DNA from: Nocardioides luteus
GTDB taxonomy: Bacteria > Actinomycetota > Actinomycetes > Propionibacteriales > Nocardioidaceae
Direction of reading: 5' to 3'
NCBI RefSeq assembly: GCF_000960475.2
Contig: NZ_JZDQ02000006.1
Span: 1-64,000 of the forward strand
Length of the DNA stretch: 64,000 bases
Shown here: piece by piece, positions 24,826-33,508 of the stretch
Layout: every line of letters starts with the position of its first letter
How positions within the stretch are numbered: the first letter of the stretch is position 1
Program-made: the position numbers and the translations under genes
The notes under the pieces: model-generated
Seen by the model: the letters and a program-made list of their open reading frames with translations, nothing else
Databases searched by the model: none
What the model was told of the DNA's origin: nothing

Positions 24826-24860
24826 CGAAGTTCGCAGCCACGTGGTGACTGCGAACTTCG
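24826..24860. repeat. Hairpin A-right flanking VSR-like gene
   Basis: 12-bp perfect stem (24826-24837 with 24849-24860) with inner cac/gtg pairing, 35 nt like A-left. The two differ mainly in the loop and in one stem pair that changed on both sides. It is also 12 bp from the stop of the convergent MFS gene. Confidence 0.8.
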
Positions 24861-24872
24861 ACCTTCCCGCAC

Positions 24873-26093
24873 CTACGTGGTCCTGAAGGCGAGCATCGGC
24901 CGCGCGGTGGCGCCGACGGCGGCCAGGGCGAGCAGGCAGGTGAGACCCCCGCTGACCAGCGCGAACGAGCCCGAGGTGAGCTGGGCGACGGCGCCGCCGC
25001 GCAGGTTGCCGATCTCCGGACCGCCGGCGCCGACGATCATCTCGACCGCGGCGGTCCGGCCACGCAGGTCGTCCGGCACCGCGAGCTGGATCAGGGTGCC
25101 GCGGGTGACGACGCTGACCGAGTCGGCCGCGCCGGCGACGGCGAGCAGGGCGAGGCACAGCCACGGTGAGCTGACCAGCCCGACGGCACCGAGGCTGATG
25201 CCCCAGATCGCGGCGGCACCGATCGTGATCAGGCCCGGGCGGGTGCGCCGGGTGAACGAACCCGAGAACAGCGAGGCCGCGACGCCACCCACCGCGATCG
25301 CGGTCAGGAACAGCCCGAGCGTCCGTGGGTCGCCACCGAACCGCTCCTCGTTGACCAGCGGGAACAGGCTCACCGGCATGGCCAGGACGGTGGCCGCCAG
25401 ATCGACGAGGAGCACGCCGCGTACGACCGGCTGGGTGGCGGCGAAGCGCAGTCCTTCCAGGACACCACCGCCGCTCCTCCTGACGGCGGGAGCGAGGGCC
25501 GGGAGGCCGAGGACCCCGAGGAAGCCGGCGGCGAAGGAGGCGGCGTCGACGGCGTACGCTATCTCGAGGCCCGCGTAGCCGATGATCAGCCCGCCCAGCG
25601 CCGGACCCAGCAGCATGGACCCCTGGAAGCTCAGCCGGTTGAGGGCGAGCCCGGCGGCGACCTGCCCGGCCGGGAGCAGGCGCGGGATCACGCCCATGCC
25701 CGCCGGAGCGGCGACCGCGCCCACAGCGGCGACGAGCCCGACCAGGGCCAGGACGGGCCCGAGCGATGCCGGTGAAGTGCCGAGCCACAGGGCCTGACCG
25801 ACGAGCAGCAGAGCCAGGACGAGCTGGGCGATCGTCGTGGCCATCAGGATCGAGCGCCGGTCGGCCCGGTCCGCCACGGAGCCACCCCAGAGCCCGATCG
25901 TGAGCATCGGGACGAGCTGGGCGAGGGCGACGCTGCCGGACCAGAACGGGCTGTGGGTCGACTCCCAGACCTGGTACATCACCGCGACGACCGAGATCTG
26001 CCCACCGAGCCCCGAGACCGCCCGCCCGATGAAGAATCGGCGGAAAGCCGGCGACGTACGCAACGGGGCGATGTCGAGCAGCAGGTGGCGCAC
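24873..26093 (-). CDS. MFS exporter, EntS/MFS_3 type
   Basis: 406 aa, about 12 TM, of the enterobactin-exporter-like MFS_3 group. Seen: FRRFFIGRAVSGLGGQIS in TM1, YQVWESTHSPFWSGSVAL, motif A GGSVADRADRRSIL, then GALALNRLSFQ-like segment LALNRLSFQGSMLLGPALGG. GTG start. It may be transcribed after the FMO gene upstream (66-bp gap). Substrate unknown. Confidence 0.83.
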   Translation of the reverse strand: MRHLLLDIAPLRTSPAFRRFFIGRAVSGLGGQISVVAVMYQVWESTHSPFWSGSVALAQLVPMLTIGLWGGSVADRADRRSILMATTIAQLVLALLLVGQALWLGTSPASLGPVLALVGLVAAVGAVAAPAGMGVIPRLLPAGQVAAGLALNRLSFQGSMLLGPALGGLIIGYAGLEIAYAVDAASFAAGFLGVLGLPALAPAVRRSGGGVLEGLRFAATQPVVRGVLLVDLAATVLAMPVSLFPLVNEERFGGDPRTLGLFLTAIAVGGVAASLFSGSFTRRTRPGLITIGAAAIWGISLGAVGLVSSPWLCLALLAVAGAADSVSVVTRGTLIQLAVPDDLRGRTAAVEMIVGAGGPEIGNLRGGAVAQLTSGSFALVSGGLTCLLALAAVGATARPMLAFRTT

Positions 26094-26159
26094 GAGGATC
26101 GACGGTAAAGCCCGCGCTGCCCGATAGCCAACGGTTTAGGGGTCGACGCAGTCCGGCCC

Positions 26160-27632
26160 TCAGGCGCTCGTGCCGAACCACCTCTTCAGTGCGACGTCGA
26201 GGTCGTCTGACCCTCCGGCCCAGGCCACGATGCCGTCGGGGCGGACGAGCAGCCCGGGGAGGTCGCCGTCAGTGCCCCGGGTCGTCGGGAGCGAGCAGGT
26301 GTCGGCGCCCGCAGGCAGGCCGCCGAGGTCGACGAGCAGGCCGGTGCCGGCGTGGAGGTGCTCGTTGAGGCGGCTGCCGTCGGCGAGCACGAGATCGGGT
26401 GCGCTGCGACCGACGAGCGGGTGCTCGCTGCCCAGGTCGTAGCGGTGGGTGACCCCCGAGATCTGCTTCGCGAAGTAGGTCGTGGCATCCACGGTGCCGA
26501 GCAGATCGCCGACGACCGAACGGATCGCTCGGGCGTACGGGTCGGGCCGCATGATCGCGATCTGGGCGCGGGTCCAGTCGAGCACCCAGGCCCCGACCGG
26601 GTGACGCTCCGCGGTGTAGGAGTCCAGGAGATCCTCGGCCGCGGCGCCCCGGACGACGGCCGCCAGCTTCCAGCCGAGGTTGACCGCGTCGCCGACGCTC
26701 AGGTTGAGCCCCTGCCCGCCGAACGGCGAGTGCACGTGGGCGGCGTCGCCGGCCAGTAGCACCCGCCCCTGCCGGTAGGTCGCCGCTTGCCGGGCGTTGT
26801 CGGTGAACCTCGTCGCAGATCTCACCCCGGTGATGCGTACGTCCGCACCGGTGACCCTGCGCAGGCTCGCCTCGAGCTCGGCGGCGGTCACCGGCGTGTC
26901 CCGGTCGACGGGCGACCCGCCGAACTCGACGGTGAGGATCCGCCCGGGCGTCGGGCCGTACGCGTAGATACCGGTCGGGGTGGTGTGCCAGCCCTTCGCC
27001 GGCTCCTCGCCGTCGAGGTCGACGACGGCCTGGTAGGCGGTCAGCTCCGGCCCGGTGCCCGGGAAGTCGAACCCGGCCTGCTTGCGCACCGCGCTGCGGC
27101 CCCCGTCGCAGCCGACCAGCCAGCCCGTGTGCATCTCTCGACCGCCGGTCTGCACGGTCACGCGCTCCGCGGAGGCCGTGAACCCGGTCATCTCCACCCC
27201 GCGGCGTACCTCGACACCGAGCTCCGCGACCCAGGCGCCGAGCAGCGCCTCGACCTGCTGCTGGTTGACGAAGCCCACCTCGCCCGCCGGCCCGCGCCCG
27301 GCGAAGGCCGGGTCGGCGTCGTCGAACCGGTCCGCCGAGAGGAACATGCCGGCGAAGTGTCCCGCGAACTTCGGTGGCGGCTTGACCGCTCCGCCGCCGG
27401 CGAACTTCGAGAACGCGGCCAAGTTGGCTGCTTGAGCATCGAGCAGCCCGGGCAGCAGCCCGCGCCGGTCGAACGCCTCGGCGGTCGGCACATTGATCGA
27501 CCCCGCCCTGATCGTCTGGTCGGGTGTCTCGCGCCGCTCCAGCACCACGACCGAGACTCCGCGAAGAGCGAGCTCACCAGCCAGCATCAACCCCGCGGGA
27601 CCTGCGCCCACCACGGTCACATCAGCATCCAT
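26160..27632 (-). CDS. FAD-dependent aromatic monooxygenase
   Basis: 490 aa, class A flavoprotein hydroxylase of the PheA/TfdB/MhpA type. FAD-binding VTVVGAGPAGLMLAGELALR at residues 5-24, the DG motif GCDGGRSAVRK, and the second FAD motif GDAAHVHSPFGGQGLNLSV. The C-terminal thioredoxin-like domain of this family is present. Uses NAD(P)H and O2 to hydroxylate an aromatic or polyketide ring. Divergent from a TetR gene whose operator lies between; likely regulated by it. Confidence 0.88.
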   Translation of the reverse strand: MDADVTVVGAGPAGLMLAGELALRGVSVVVLERRETPDQTIRAGSINVPTAEAFDRRGLLPGLLDAQAANLAAFSKFAGGGAVKPPPKFAGHFAGMFLSADRFDDADPAFAGRGPAGEVGFVNQQQVEALLGAWVAELGVEVRRGVEMTGFTASAERVTVQTGGREMHTGWLVGCDGGRSAVRKQAGFDFPGTGPELTAYQAVVDLDGEEPAKGWHTTPTGIYAYGPTPGRILTVEFGGSPVDRDTPVTAAELEASLRRVTGADVRITGVRSATRFTDNARQAATYRQGRVLLAGDAAHVHSPFGGQGLNLSVGDAVNLGWKLAAVVRGAAAEDLLDSYTAERHPVGAWVLDWTRAQIAIMRPDPYARAIRSVVGDLLGTVDATTYFAKQISGVTHRYDLGSEHPLVGRSAPDLVLADGSRLNEHLHAGTGLLVDLGGLPAGADTCSLPTTRGTDGDLPGLLVRPDGIVAWAGGSDDLDVALKRWFGTSA

Positions 27633-27648
27633 GGCAAAAAGTTGTACC

Positions 27649-27664
27649 AGACTCAAAATTTAGT
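27649..27664. promoter_or_regulatory. TetR operator candidate gactcaaaatttagtc
   Basis: Imperfect 16-bp palindrome in the 48-bp gap between the FMO and TetR starts. It sits immediately upstream of TATTAT (27669-27674), which ends 6 nt before the TetR ATG. Confidence 0.5.
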
Positions 27665-27680
27665 CGGATATTATTTTCCT

Positions 27681-28289
27681 ATGACATCGCTCCGCGAGAC
27701 CAAGAAGGCGCAGACCCGGCAACGGATCTCCGACGTCGCGACGCAGATGTTCGCCGCCCGCGGCTTCGAGGCGGTCACCATCGCCGAGATCGCCGAGTCC
27801 GCCGGCGTCTCGAAGGTGACCGTCTTCAACTACTTCCCGCGCAAGGAGGACATCTTCTTCGACCGTGTCCCCGAGATCAGGAGCCTGTTCGGTGATGCGA
27901 TCGCGCGCCGGGGCGAACGCACCCCGATGCGCGCCCTGCGCGACCTGATGACCGACCTCGAACAGCAGCGCCACCCGTTCCTCGGCCTCGAGCAGCGGTA
28001 CGTCCGTTTCTGGCGCACCGTGCTCGACTCGCCGGCGCTGCGAGCCAGGGCGCGAGAGCTCGTCGACGATCTGTGCGACCACCTGGCGGCGCAGATCGAG
28101 GCCTCGGGTGTCGCCGACGACGGGCCGTCGGCACGACTGACGGCGGCGCTCGCCGTCGCGGTCATCCGGGAGGCCTTCACTGGTGCCGCCGGGCGGCTCC
28201 TCGCGGGGGAGCCGCTCGCGGCGGTCGACGCCGGGTATCGGGCCGCGCTCGTGGCCGGGTTCGACCATCTGGAGCGCGGCATCGAGTGA
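27681..28289 (+). CDS. TetR-family regulator of the FMO gene
   Basis: 202 aa. N-terminal HTH: RQRISDVATQMFAARGFEAVTIAEIAESAGVSKVTVFNYFPRKEDIF (in adjoining parts). C-terminal ligand domain not assigned. Short divergent gap with an operator suggests repression of itself and the monooxygenase, relieved by an aromatic compound (inference). TATTAT 6 nt before ATG implies a leaderless mRNA. Confidence 0.87.
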   Translation: MTSLRETKKAQTRQRISDVATQMFAARGFEAVTIAEIAESAGVSKVTVFNYFPRKEDIFFDRVPEIRSLFGDAIARRGERTPMRALRDLMTDLEQQRHPFLGLEQRYVRFWRTVLDSPALRARARELVDDLCDHLAAQIEASGVADDGPSARLTAALAVAVIREAFTGAAGRLLAGEPLAAVDAGYRAALVAGFDHLERGIE

Positions 28290-28324
28290 CCTGTGGGGAG
28301 TAGGTGCGTGACGTACCCCTGACC

Positions 28325-28330
28325 TAGACT
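28325..28330 (+). promoter_or_regulatory. -10 box TAGACT, leaderless purS-purQ
   Basis: TAGACT ends 6 nt before the purS ATG at 28337. Confidence 0.5.
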
Positions 28331-28336
28331 GCGGCC

Positions 28337-28588
28337 ATGCCTCGCGTTGTCGTCGACGTCATGCCCAAGCCCGAGATTCTCGACCCGCAGGGGAAGGCCG
28401 TGCTCGGCGCCCTGCCGCGGCTCGGGTTCACCGGGGTCACCGAGGTCCGTCAGGGCAAGCGGTTCGAGCTGGAGATCCCCGAGATCACCGACGACGCGCT
28501 CGCCCAGATCGAGAAGCTGGCCGAGACCTTCCTGGCCAACACGGTGATCGAGAACTACGTCGTCCGCGTGGAAGAGCCTGCCAAGTGA
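28337..28588 (+). CDS. purS: FGAM synthase subunit PurS
   Basis: 83 aa. Small dimeric subunit that links PurL and PurQ and helps move ammonia. Signatures: [17 protein letters not shown] at the start, [17 protein letters not shown] and the C-terminal NTVIENYVV. Stop overlaps the purQ GTG by 4 bp, so strict coupling. purL itself is 12 kb away in this window. Confidence 0.95.
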   Translation: MPRVVVDVMPKPEILDPQGKAVLGALPRLGFTGVTEVRQGKRFELEIPEITDDALAQIEKLAETFLANTVIENYVVRVEEPAK

Positions 28589-29253
28589 AGATCGGCGTCA
28601 TCACCTTCCCGGGCACGCTCGACGACGTCGACGCGCAGCGCGCCGTCCGCGTCGGTGGCAACGAGGCCGTCGCGCTGTGGCACGGCGACCACGACCTCCA
28701 GGGCGTCGACGCGGTGATCCTGCCGGGCGGCTTCTCCTACGGTGACTACCTGCGCTGCGGTGCCATCTCCCGCTTCGCCCCGATCATGACCGAGGTCATC
28801 GAGGGTGCTCAGAAGGGCCTGCCGGTCCTCGGCATCTGCAACGGCTTCCAGATGCTGGTGGAGTCCCACCTGCTTCCCGGCGGCCTGCTGCGCAACGACC
28901 ACCTCAAGTTCATCTGCCGCGACCAGAAGCTGCGCATCGAGAACACCTCGACCGCCTGGACCTCAGCGTTCACCAAGGACCAGGAGATCGTGGTTCCGCT
29001 GAAGAATGGTGAGGGGCAGTACGTCGCCGACGCCGACACCATCAAGCGGCTCGAGGACGAGGGCCGCGTCGTCGCGCGCTACCTCGACGTGAACCCCAAC
29101 GGCTCGGTCAACGACATCGCCGGCATCACCAACGAGGCCGGCAACGTCGTCGGCCTGATGCCCCACCCCGAGCACGCGGTCGAGACCCTCACCGGGTCGG
29201 GCACCGACGGCCTCGGCTTCTTCACCTCGCTGGTCGAGAAGACCTTCGCCTGA
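28585..29253 (+). CDS. purQ: FGAM synthase subunit PurQ
   Basis: 222 aa class I glutamine amidotransferase. The nucleophile is in [10 protein letters not shown]; the His-Glu pair is in MPHPEHAVE. It supplies ammonia to PurL for making FGAM. N-terminus [16 protein letters not shown] is typical. GTG start overlapping purS. It converges on the DUF1906 gene 9 bp downstream. Confidence 0.96.
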   Translation: MKIGVITFPGTLDDVDAQRAVRVGGNEAVALWHGDHDLQGVDAVILPGGFSYGDYLRCGAISRFAPIMTEVIEGAQKGLPVLGICNGFQMLVESHLLPGGLLRNDHLKFICRDQKLRIENTSTAWTSAFTKDQEIVVPLKNGEGQYVADADTIKRLEDEGRVVARYLDVNPNGSVNDIAGITNEAGNVVGLMPHPEHAVETLTGSGTDGLGFFTSLVEKTFA

Positions 29254-29262
29254 GCTCTGGCC

Positions 29263-30618
29263 CTAACGGGCGTGGGCCAGGTCGTACCAGGTGACGTCCG
29301 TCGCGAAGCCGTTGACGGTGCGCCCGAGCCGCCGCTGGTAGTTGGTCAGGCCGACGTGGGTGGTCCAGTCGAGGACCCCGGTGACCTTGACCCGCTCCTC
29401 GGTGCGGGTGGTGGAGTTGAGGGCGCGCTGGAGGTCGCGGACCTGGTCCCCGGCGGAGCCGCGCTTGAGGATCGGGTGCCGGTTGGCGGCCCACAGCGTC
29501 TTCCAGGCGCCCCGGGTCCACAGGTCCCGAACAGCCAGTCCGTGCGCGCGCTGCCAGTCGTGGACCGCTGCCTTCAGTGCGGAGCCGTAGTAGCCGCTCA
29601 TCACGCCGTCGAAGGTGCCCCGGGTGCTGAGCATGCACTTGAGCGCCTTCACGTACGCCGCGGGCGGGGTGTAGGTCGACGTCGCCGGCGCTAGGTCGGG
29701 GTAGTAGTCGAAGTCGACGCGTACGCCGCCGCACCTGACCACAGCAGGGGCGTAGGAGCCGCGGCCGACGTCGAGGTAGTCGGTGTCGATGTTGATGGTG
29801 ACGCCGCCGTGGGTCTCGTCGTGGCCGCCGTGGTACTGCTTGACCCGGTCGTGGTCGCTCCACACGGAGTCGGGGATGTACGTCGTGGACGTGTTCGCCT
29901 TGCCGTCCCAGTCGGCGATCCAGATGTCCGATGGGTAGGTGAATCCGGGCGTTTGGGCTCGCCGGACGTCGTAGATCGCCTTGATCCCCGACGCCGCGCT
30001 GGAGTACATCGCCGAGCGGTAGCCCAGCACCTTGATCCGGTAGCTCCAAGCGGAGATGAACCACATCGCCGACTCACGACACGCCTGGTTCGTGATGTCG
30101 AAGGCCTCCAGGTCGTAGAACATCGTGCTGCCCGCCGCGATCCCGTACCCTTGGGCCGCGGCCACGGCCGCGTTGGCCTCACTGATCGCCTGACGCCTCG
30201 CCGCCGCGTAGCCGTCGGCCGGGTCGGGGTTGATCGTCGGGTCGTCGCCGTAGCGGGGATAGCGCGGGTTGCACGATGCCTGCGGACCGAGCGTGACCGG
30301 CAGCAGCCGCCAGCCGCGGGCCTGCTGGGTGCGCACCCAGGTCGCCGAGAGGTAGGTCTGGACGCGGCAGCCACGCGACTTGCCCGCGATGTAGATGCCC
30401 ACGCCGGTGAAGTTCGAGTCCTTCCACCACTGGTCCATCGCCGTCTGCGACGGTGCCTGGCACTGGTCGAACCCGAAGCCGGTGAAGTTGCCCGGGGTGA
30501 CCGGGTTGGCAGCCGTCGCGGGGCCGGCCGAAGCCAGCCCCGCGACGGTCATGATGATGGCGATGACGCCGGCGACGAGGATGTGCCGGGCGTTCCCGTA
30601 TCTGGTGATGCCCCCCAT
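29263..30618 (-). CDS. Secreted DUF1906 protein with PG-binding domains
   Basis: 451 aa. Signal-anchor or cleavable signal at about 10-37 (HILVAGVIAIIMTVAGLASA, then GPATAAN). Domain 1 (about 45-260) is the Rv2525c-like DUF1906 glycoside-hydrolase-like barrel: GFGFDQCQAPS, GVGIYIAGKSR, TMFYDLEAFDI (acidic pair) and YPSDIWIADWDGK. The C-terminal half has two peptidoglycan-binding-1 repeats (LWTRGAWKTLWAANRHP, LKRGSAGDQVRDLQRAL). It should act in the cell wall. A paralogue in the same orientation is at 37003-38355. Confidence 0.87.
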   Translation of the reverse strand: MGGITRYGNARHILVAGVIAIIMTVAGLASAGPATAANPVTPGNFTGFGFDQCQAPSQTAMDQWWKDSNFTGVGIYIAGKSRGCRVQTYLSATWVRTQQARGWRLLPVTLGPQASCNPRYPRYGDDPTINPDPADGYAAARRQAISEANAAVAAAQGYGIAAGSTMFYDLEAFDITNQACRESAMWFISAWSYRIKVLGYRSAMYSSAASGIKAIYDVRRAQTPGFTYPSDIWIADWDGKANTSTTYIPDSVWSDHDRVKQYHGGHDETHGGVTINIDTDYLDVGRGSYAPAVVRCGGVRVDFDYYPDLAPATSTYTPPAAYVKALKCMLSTRGTFDGVMSGYYGSALKAAVHDWQRAHGLAVRDLWTRGAWKTLWAANRHPILKRGSAGDQVRDLQRALNSTTRTEERVKVTGVLDWTTHVGLTNYQRRLGRTVNGFATDVTWYDLAHAR

Positions 30619-30625
30619 GGTGTGT

Positions 30626-30648
30626 AGTTACCAGGTCCGGGACCTGGT
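30626..30648. promoter_or_regulatory. Inverted repeat upstream of first DUF1906 gene
   Basis: accaggtc (30630-30637) pairs with gacctggt (30641-30648). The box agttaccag (30626-30634) overlaps it and recurs at 38386-38394 upstream of the second DUF1906 gene, which suggests a shared regulator. Confidence 0.4.
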
Positions 30649-30709
30649 TCGGCAGAGGTCGAACGACTCGTGTCGAGGGTCCAACGTCCTCGAACCCGAG
30701 GGTGACGGT

Positions 30710-32149
30710 TCAGTCGACCTCGACCGCGGCCGGCCCGGCGGCGTACGACCGCAGTCCGGAGGGACGACGGAGCACGACGCTCAGCGAGGCGATGATCCCG
30801 AGCGCGCCGAGGGTGGCCGCGGCGTAGAACGCCTCACGCATGCCCGGCACGACCTCGCCGGGGGTGCCGTTGGCGACGTAGACCGAGGCGATCACGGCCA
30901 GGCCGATCGAGCCGCCGAGCTGCTGCATCGTCTGCACCAGACCCGAGGCCGAGCCGGCGTGCGCGGCGTCGACGTTCTCCAGGCCGAGGGCCGTGGTGGA
31001 GGTGAAGACGAGCGAGGCGAAGGCGCCGTTGAGGAGGAACGGAGCCAGGACGGCGCCGGCGTAGGTGCTCGACTCCGAGAGCGTGCTCAGCCACAGGAAC
31101 GACGCGGTGAGGCCGGTGGCGCCCAGCACCAGCACCCGCGGCATCCCGATCCGGGCAGCGATGCGAGGCGCGATCCGGGACATCGCGAAGATCATCAGGG
31201 TGAGCGGGAGGAACGCCAGCCCGGAGGCGAGCGGACCCATGCCGAGCACGCCCTGCAGGTAGATCACGGTCAGGTAGAACGTCGCGAACTGAGCACCGAC
31301 CAGCCCGACCGCGGCGATGAACGCGGCGACGCGGCGGTGGCTGTTGAAGAGGTGGAGCTGCAGCAGCGGGTGGGCGACGCGGCGCTCGGTGAGCACGAGG
31401 GCGACCAGCAGGAGCAGGCCGACGGCGATGCCGCCGATGGTGCGCGCGGAGGTCCAGCCGTGCTCGGGGGCGCCGATGAGCGACCACACGATCGCGGCCG
31501 CACCACCGGTGGCGGCCACGGCGCCGACGATGTCGAAGCGTCCCGGTCGCCGGGCGGTCTCGGAGACGAGGCGGCCGACGAGGGCGAGCACGACGAGCCC
31601 GATGGGTACGTTGATGAACAGCGTCCAGCGCCACGACGCGACATCGGTCAGGATGCCGCCGAGGATCAGGCCGATGGAGGCACCGCTGGAGGAGACGGCC
31701 GCGAAGAGCGCGATCGCCCGCGCCCGCCCGGCGTCGTCCTTCGCCGAGGTGGTCAGCAGCGCCAGCACCTGAGGCGCGGCGATCGCGGCACCGAAGCCCT
31801 GCAGAGCACGGGCGATGACCAGCAGGTCGTCGGTCGGCGCGAGCCCGCCGGCCAGGGAGAAGAGGGTGAAGACGGAGAGGCCGGCGACGAACGTACGCCG
31901 CCTGCCGAAGACGTCGCCGAGACGGCCGCCGAGCAGCAGCAGGCCGCCGAAGGCGAGGGTGTAGCCGTTGAGGACCCAGGTCAGGGCCGCGGGGGTGAAC
32001 TCGAGGTCGTTGGCGATCCGAGGGAGTGCGACGTTCACGACGGCGGCGTCGAGCACGATCATCAGCTGAGCGACCAGGACCAGGGCGATCCCGGCACCGA
32101 CGGCCTTGGTGGCCGCGGGTGGCGTGGGTGGTGCCACGGTGGATGTCAT
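30710..32149 (-). CDS. DHA2-family MFS drug exporter
   Basis: 479 aa, EmrB/QacA type with about 14 TM. TM1 carries LMIVLDAAVVNVALPRIANDL; motif A is GGRLGDVFGRRRTF; motif C-like GASIGLILGGILTDVASWRW. Start ATG 32149 has AGGAG 7 nt upstream. Divergent from a TetR gene, with two GGAG-N5-CTCC operators between, so probably induced by a toxic ligand of that TetR. Confidence 0.88.
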   Translation of the reverse strand: MTSTVAPPTPPAATKAVGAGIALVLVAQLMIVLDAAVVNVALPRIANDLEFTPAALTWVLNGYTLAFGGLLLLGGRLGDVFGRRRTFVAGLSVFTLFSLAGGLAPTDDLLVIARALQGFGAAIAAPQVLALLTTSAKDDAGRARAIALFAAVSSSGASIGLILGGILTDVASWRWTLFINVPIGLVVLALVGRLVSETARRPGRFDIVGAVAATGGAAAIVWSLIGAPEHGWTSARTIGGIAVGLLLLVALVLTERRVAHPLLQLHLFNSHRRVAAFIAAVGLVGAQFATFYLTVIYLQGVLGMGPLASGLAFLPLTLMIFAMSRIAPRIAARIGMPRVLVLGATGLTASFLWLSTLSESSTYAGAVLAPFLLNGAFASLVFTSTTALGLENVDAAHAGSASGLVQTMQQLGGSIGLAVIASVYVANGTPGEVVPGMREAFYAAATLGALGIIASLSVVLRRPSGLRSYAAGPAAVEVD

Positions 32150-32189
32150 TCGAGAGCTCCTGTTGGAGACGGAAAAGGAGTACAGTGAA

Positions 32190-32206
32190 GCGGAGGAAGT
32201 CTCCGC
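32190..32206. promoter_or_regulatory. TetR operator 1, gcggag-N5-ctccgc
   Basis: Perfect 6-bp inverted repeat with a 5-bp spacer in the divergent gap of the exporter and TetR genes. Confidence 0.65.
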
Positions 32207-32220
32207 TTGCATGGAACACT

Positions 32221-32239
32221 ACCGGAGGGTGTCTCCGGT
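32221..32239. promoter_or_regulatory. TetR operator 2, accggag-N5-ctccggt
   Basis: Perfect 7-bp inverted repeat with the same spacer and core as operator 1. The centres are 32 bp apart, three helical turns, so two dimers would sit on one face of the DNA. Confidence 0.65.
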
Positions 32240-32323
32240 TAGCAATGCATTTATCTGTGCTCGCGGTCACTGCTGTTAACGTGAGGCCCCCGCAGAGCGG
32301 CGGGAGCCACAGAGGAGGTCCGG

Positions 32324-32875
32324 ATGAGAGCCGACGCGCAGCGCAACCGCGAGCGGCTGATCGAGGTCGCCCATGCCGTCTTCAAGGAGCGCGGCCTCGA
32401 CGCGCCTCTCGACGAGGTGGCCCGTCGCGCAGGCGTCGGCCCGGGCACCCTCTACCGTCACTTCCCCACGCGCGAGGCGCTCCACGAGGCGATCATGGCC
32501 ACCTGGATCGAGGAGGTCTCCGCCCATGTCGAGAAGGCGATGGCGACCGAGGGTGGGTGCCGGGAGAAGCTGCTCGCCTGGTTCGAGGAGTACGTCGGAC
32601 TGCTGACCCGCCATCAGGGCGCGGCCGCCAAGATCACGGCCTCCCTGGGCTGCGAGGACTCTCCGCTGCGCACCAAGTGCCAGACCTACGCCGACGCCAA
32701 CGAGAGCGTCCTGACCGAGATGGCCGACCACGGCATGCTGCGCGAGGGCGTCGACAACCTCGACGTGTGTCGTCTCCTCGGTGGGGTCGCGACCATGGCC
32801 GACCAGTCCTCGCTCGAGCCCCGGGACGTACGTCCCATGCTCGATGTCATCGCGAACGGCGTCCTCAAATCCTGA
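32324..32875 (+). CDS. TetR-family regulator of the divergent exporter
   Basis: 183 aa. HTH RERLIEVAHAVFKERGLDAPLDEVARRAGVGPGTLYRHFPTREAL (in adjoining parts). C-terminal domain of the TetR_C_33-like group common beside drug pumps. ATG with GAGGAGG 6 nt upstream. It likely represses the DHA2 exporter at 30710-32149 through the two operators. Confidence 0.88.
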   Translation: MRADAQRNRERLIEVAHAVFKERGLDAPLDEVARRAGVGPGTLYRHFPTREALHEAIMATWIEEVSAHVEKAMATEGGCREKLLAWFEEYVGLLTRHQGAAAKITASLGCEDSPLRTKCQTYADANESVLTEMADHGMLREGVDNLDVCRLLGGVATMADQSSLEPRDVRPMLDVIANGVLKS

Positions 32876-32887
32876 CCTTCCCTGGGG

Positions 32888-32893
32888 CACACT
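32888..32893 (+). promoter_or_regulatory. -10-like box CACACT before the YflT-like gene
   Basis: CACACT ends 6 nt before the ATG at 32900. Confidence 0.35.
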
Positions 32894-32899
32894 GGGCGT

Positions 32900-33406
32900 A
32901 TGTCCTTCACCTCGCCGGTCGGCGGCCCGCAGAGCCCGCTGAAGCTGGAGTTCCCCCAGTCGCTCGCGACCTATGACGACTACGCGGCCGCGCAGAAGAC
33001 GGTCGACTTCCTCTCCGACCACGAGTTCCCGGTCGAGAACTGCATGATCGTCGGCACCGAGCTGAAGCAGATCGAGCGGATCACCGGCCGCCTCACCTGG
33101 AGCAAGGTCGCGCTCGCCGGTGTCCTCTCCGGCGCCTGGCTCGGCGTCTTCGTCGGCCTGATCATGTCGCTCTTCGGCGGCGAGAACTTCCTCTTCATCC
33201 TGCTCTCGACGGTGCTGCTGGGCGTCGTCTTCGGCCTCGTCTGGTCGCTGATCGGCTACGCCGCCACCCGGGGCACCCGCGACTTCTCCAGCGTCAAGAT
33301 GATCGTCCCGGCCAAGTACGAGGTGCTCGTCGAGCACAAGGTCGCCGCCCGTGCCCGCGAGCTCCTCGCCGACCTCCCCGGCGCCCTGCCCAACCCCTTC
33401 TCCTGA
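32900..33406 (+). CDS. General-stress-protein-17M-like membrane protein
   Basis: 168 aa. The N-terminal part resembles a YflT/general-stress domain (LATYDDYAAAQKTVDFLSD and CMIVGTELKQIERITGRL). Two hydrophobic hairpins follow (about 72-92 and 98-120: ALAGVLSGAWLGVFVGLIMS and LFILLSTVLLGVVFGLVWSL). The C-terminus VLVEHKVAARARELLADLPG is typical of the actinobacterial family, sometimes labelled magnesium transporter without proof. A terminator follows. Confidence 0.8.
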   Translation: MSFTSPVGGPQSPLKLEFPQSLATYDDYAAAQKTVDFLSDHEFPVENCMIVGTELKQIERITGRLTWSKVALAGVLSGAWLGVFVGLIMSLFGGENFLFILLSTVLLGVVFGLVWSLIGYAATRGTRDFSSVKMIVPAKYEVLVEHKVAARARELLADLPGALPNPFS

Positions 33407-33415
33407 GCCCCTCGC

Positions 33416-33452
33416 CGCCGCGCCTGTCTCGGATGATGAGATAGGCGCGGCG
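33416..33452 (+). terminator. 15-bp terminator hairpin
   Basis: 33416-33430 pairs with 33438-33452 apart from one G-T wobble, with a 7-nt loop. It separates the YflT-like gene from the type VII effector operon. Confidence 0.7.
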
Positions 33453-33508
33453 TTCGCGTGTAGCCACGCGTCTTCCGGGGAAGAACCCCGTTGAAGAGGG
33501 AGGCCCCG

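Noticed and set aside
23777..24860. Insertion sequence or transposon called outright
   Set aside because: No transposase and no target-site duplication could be verified; kept as a hypothesis in the findings.
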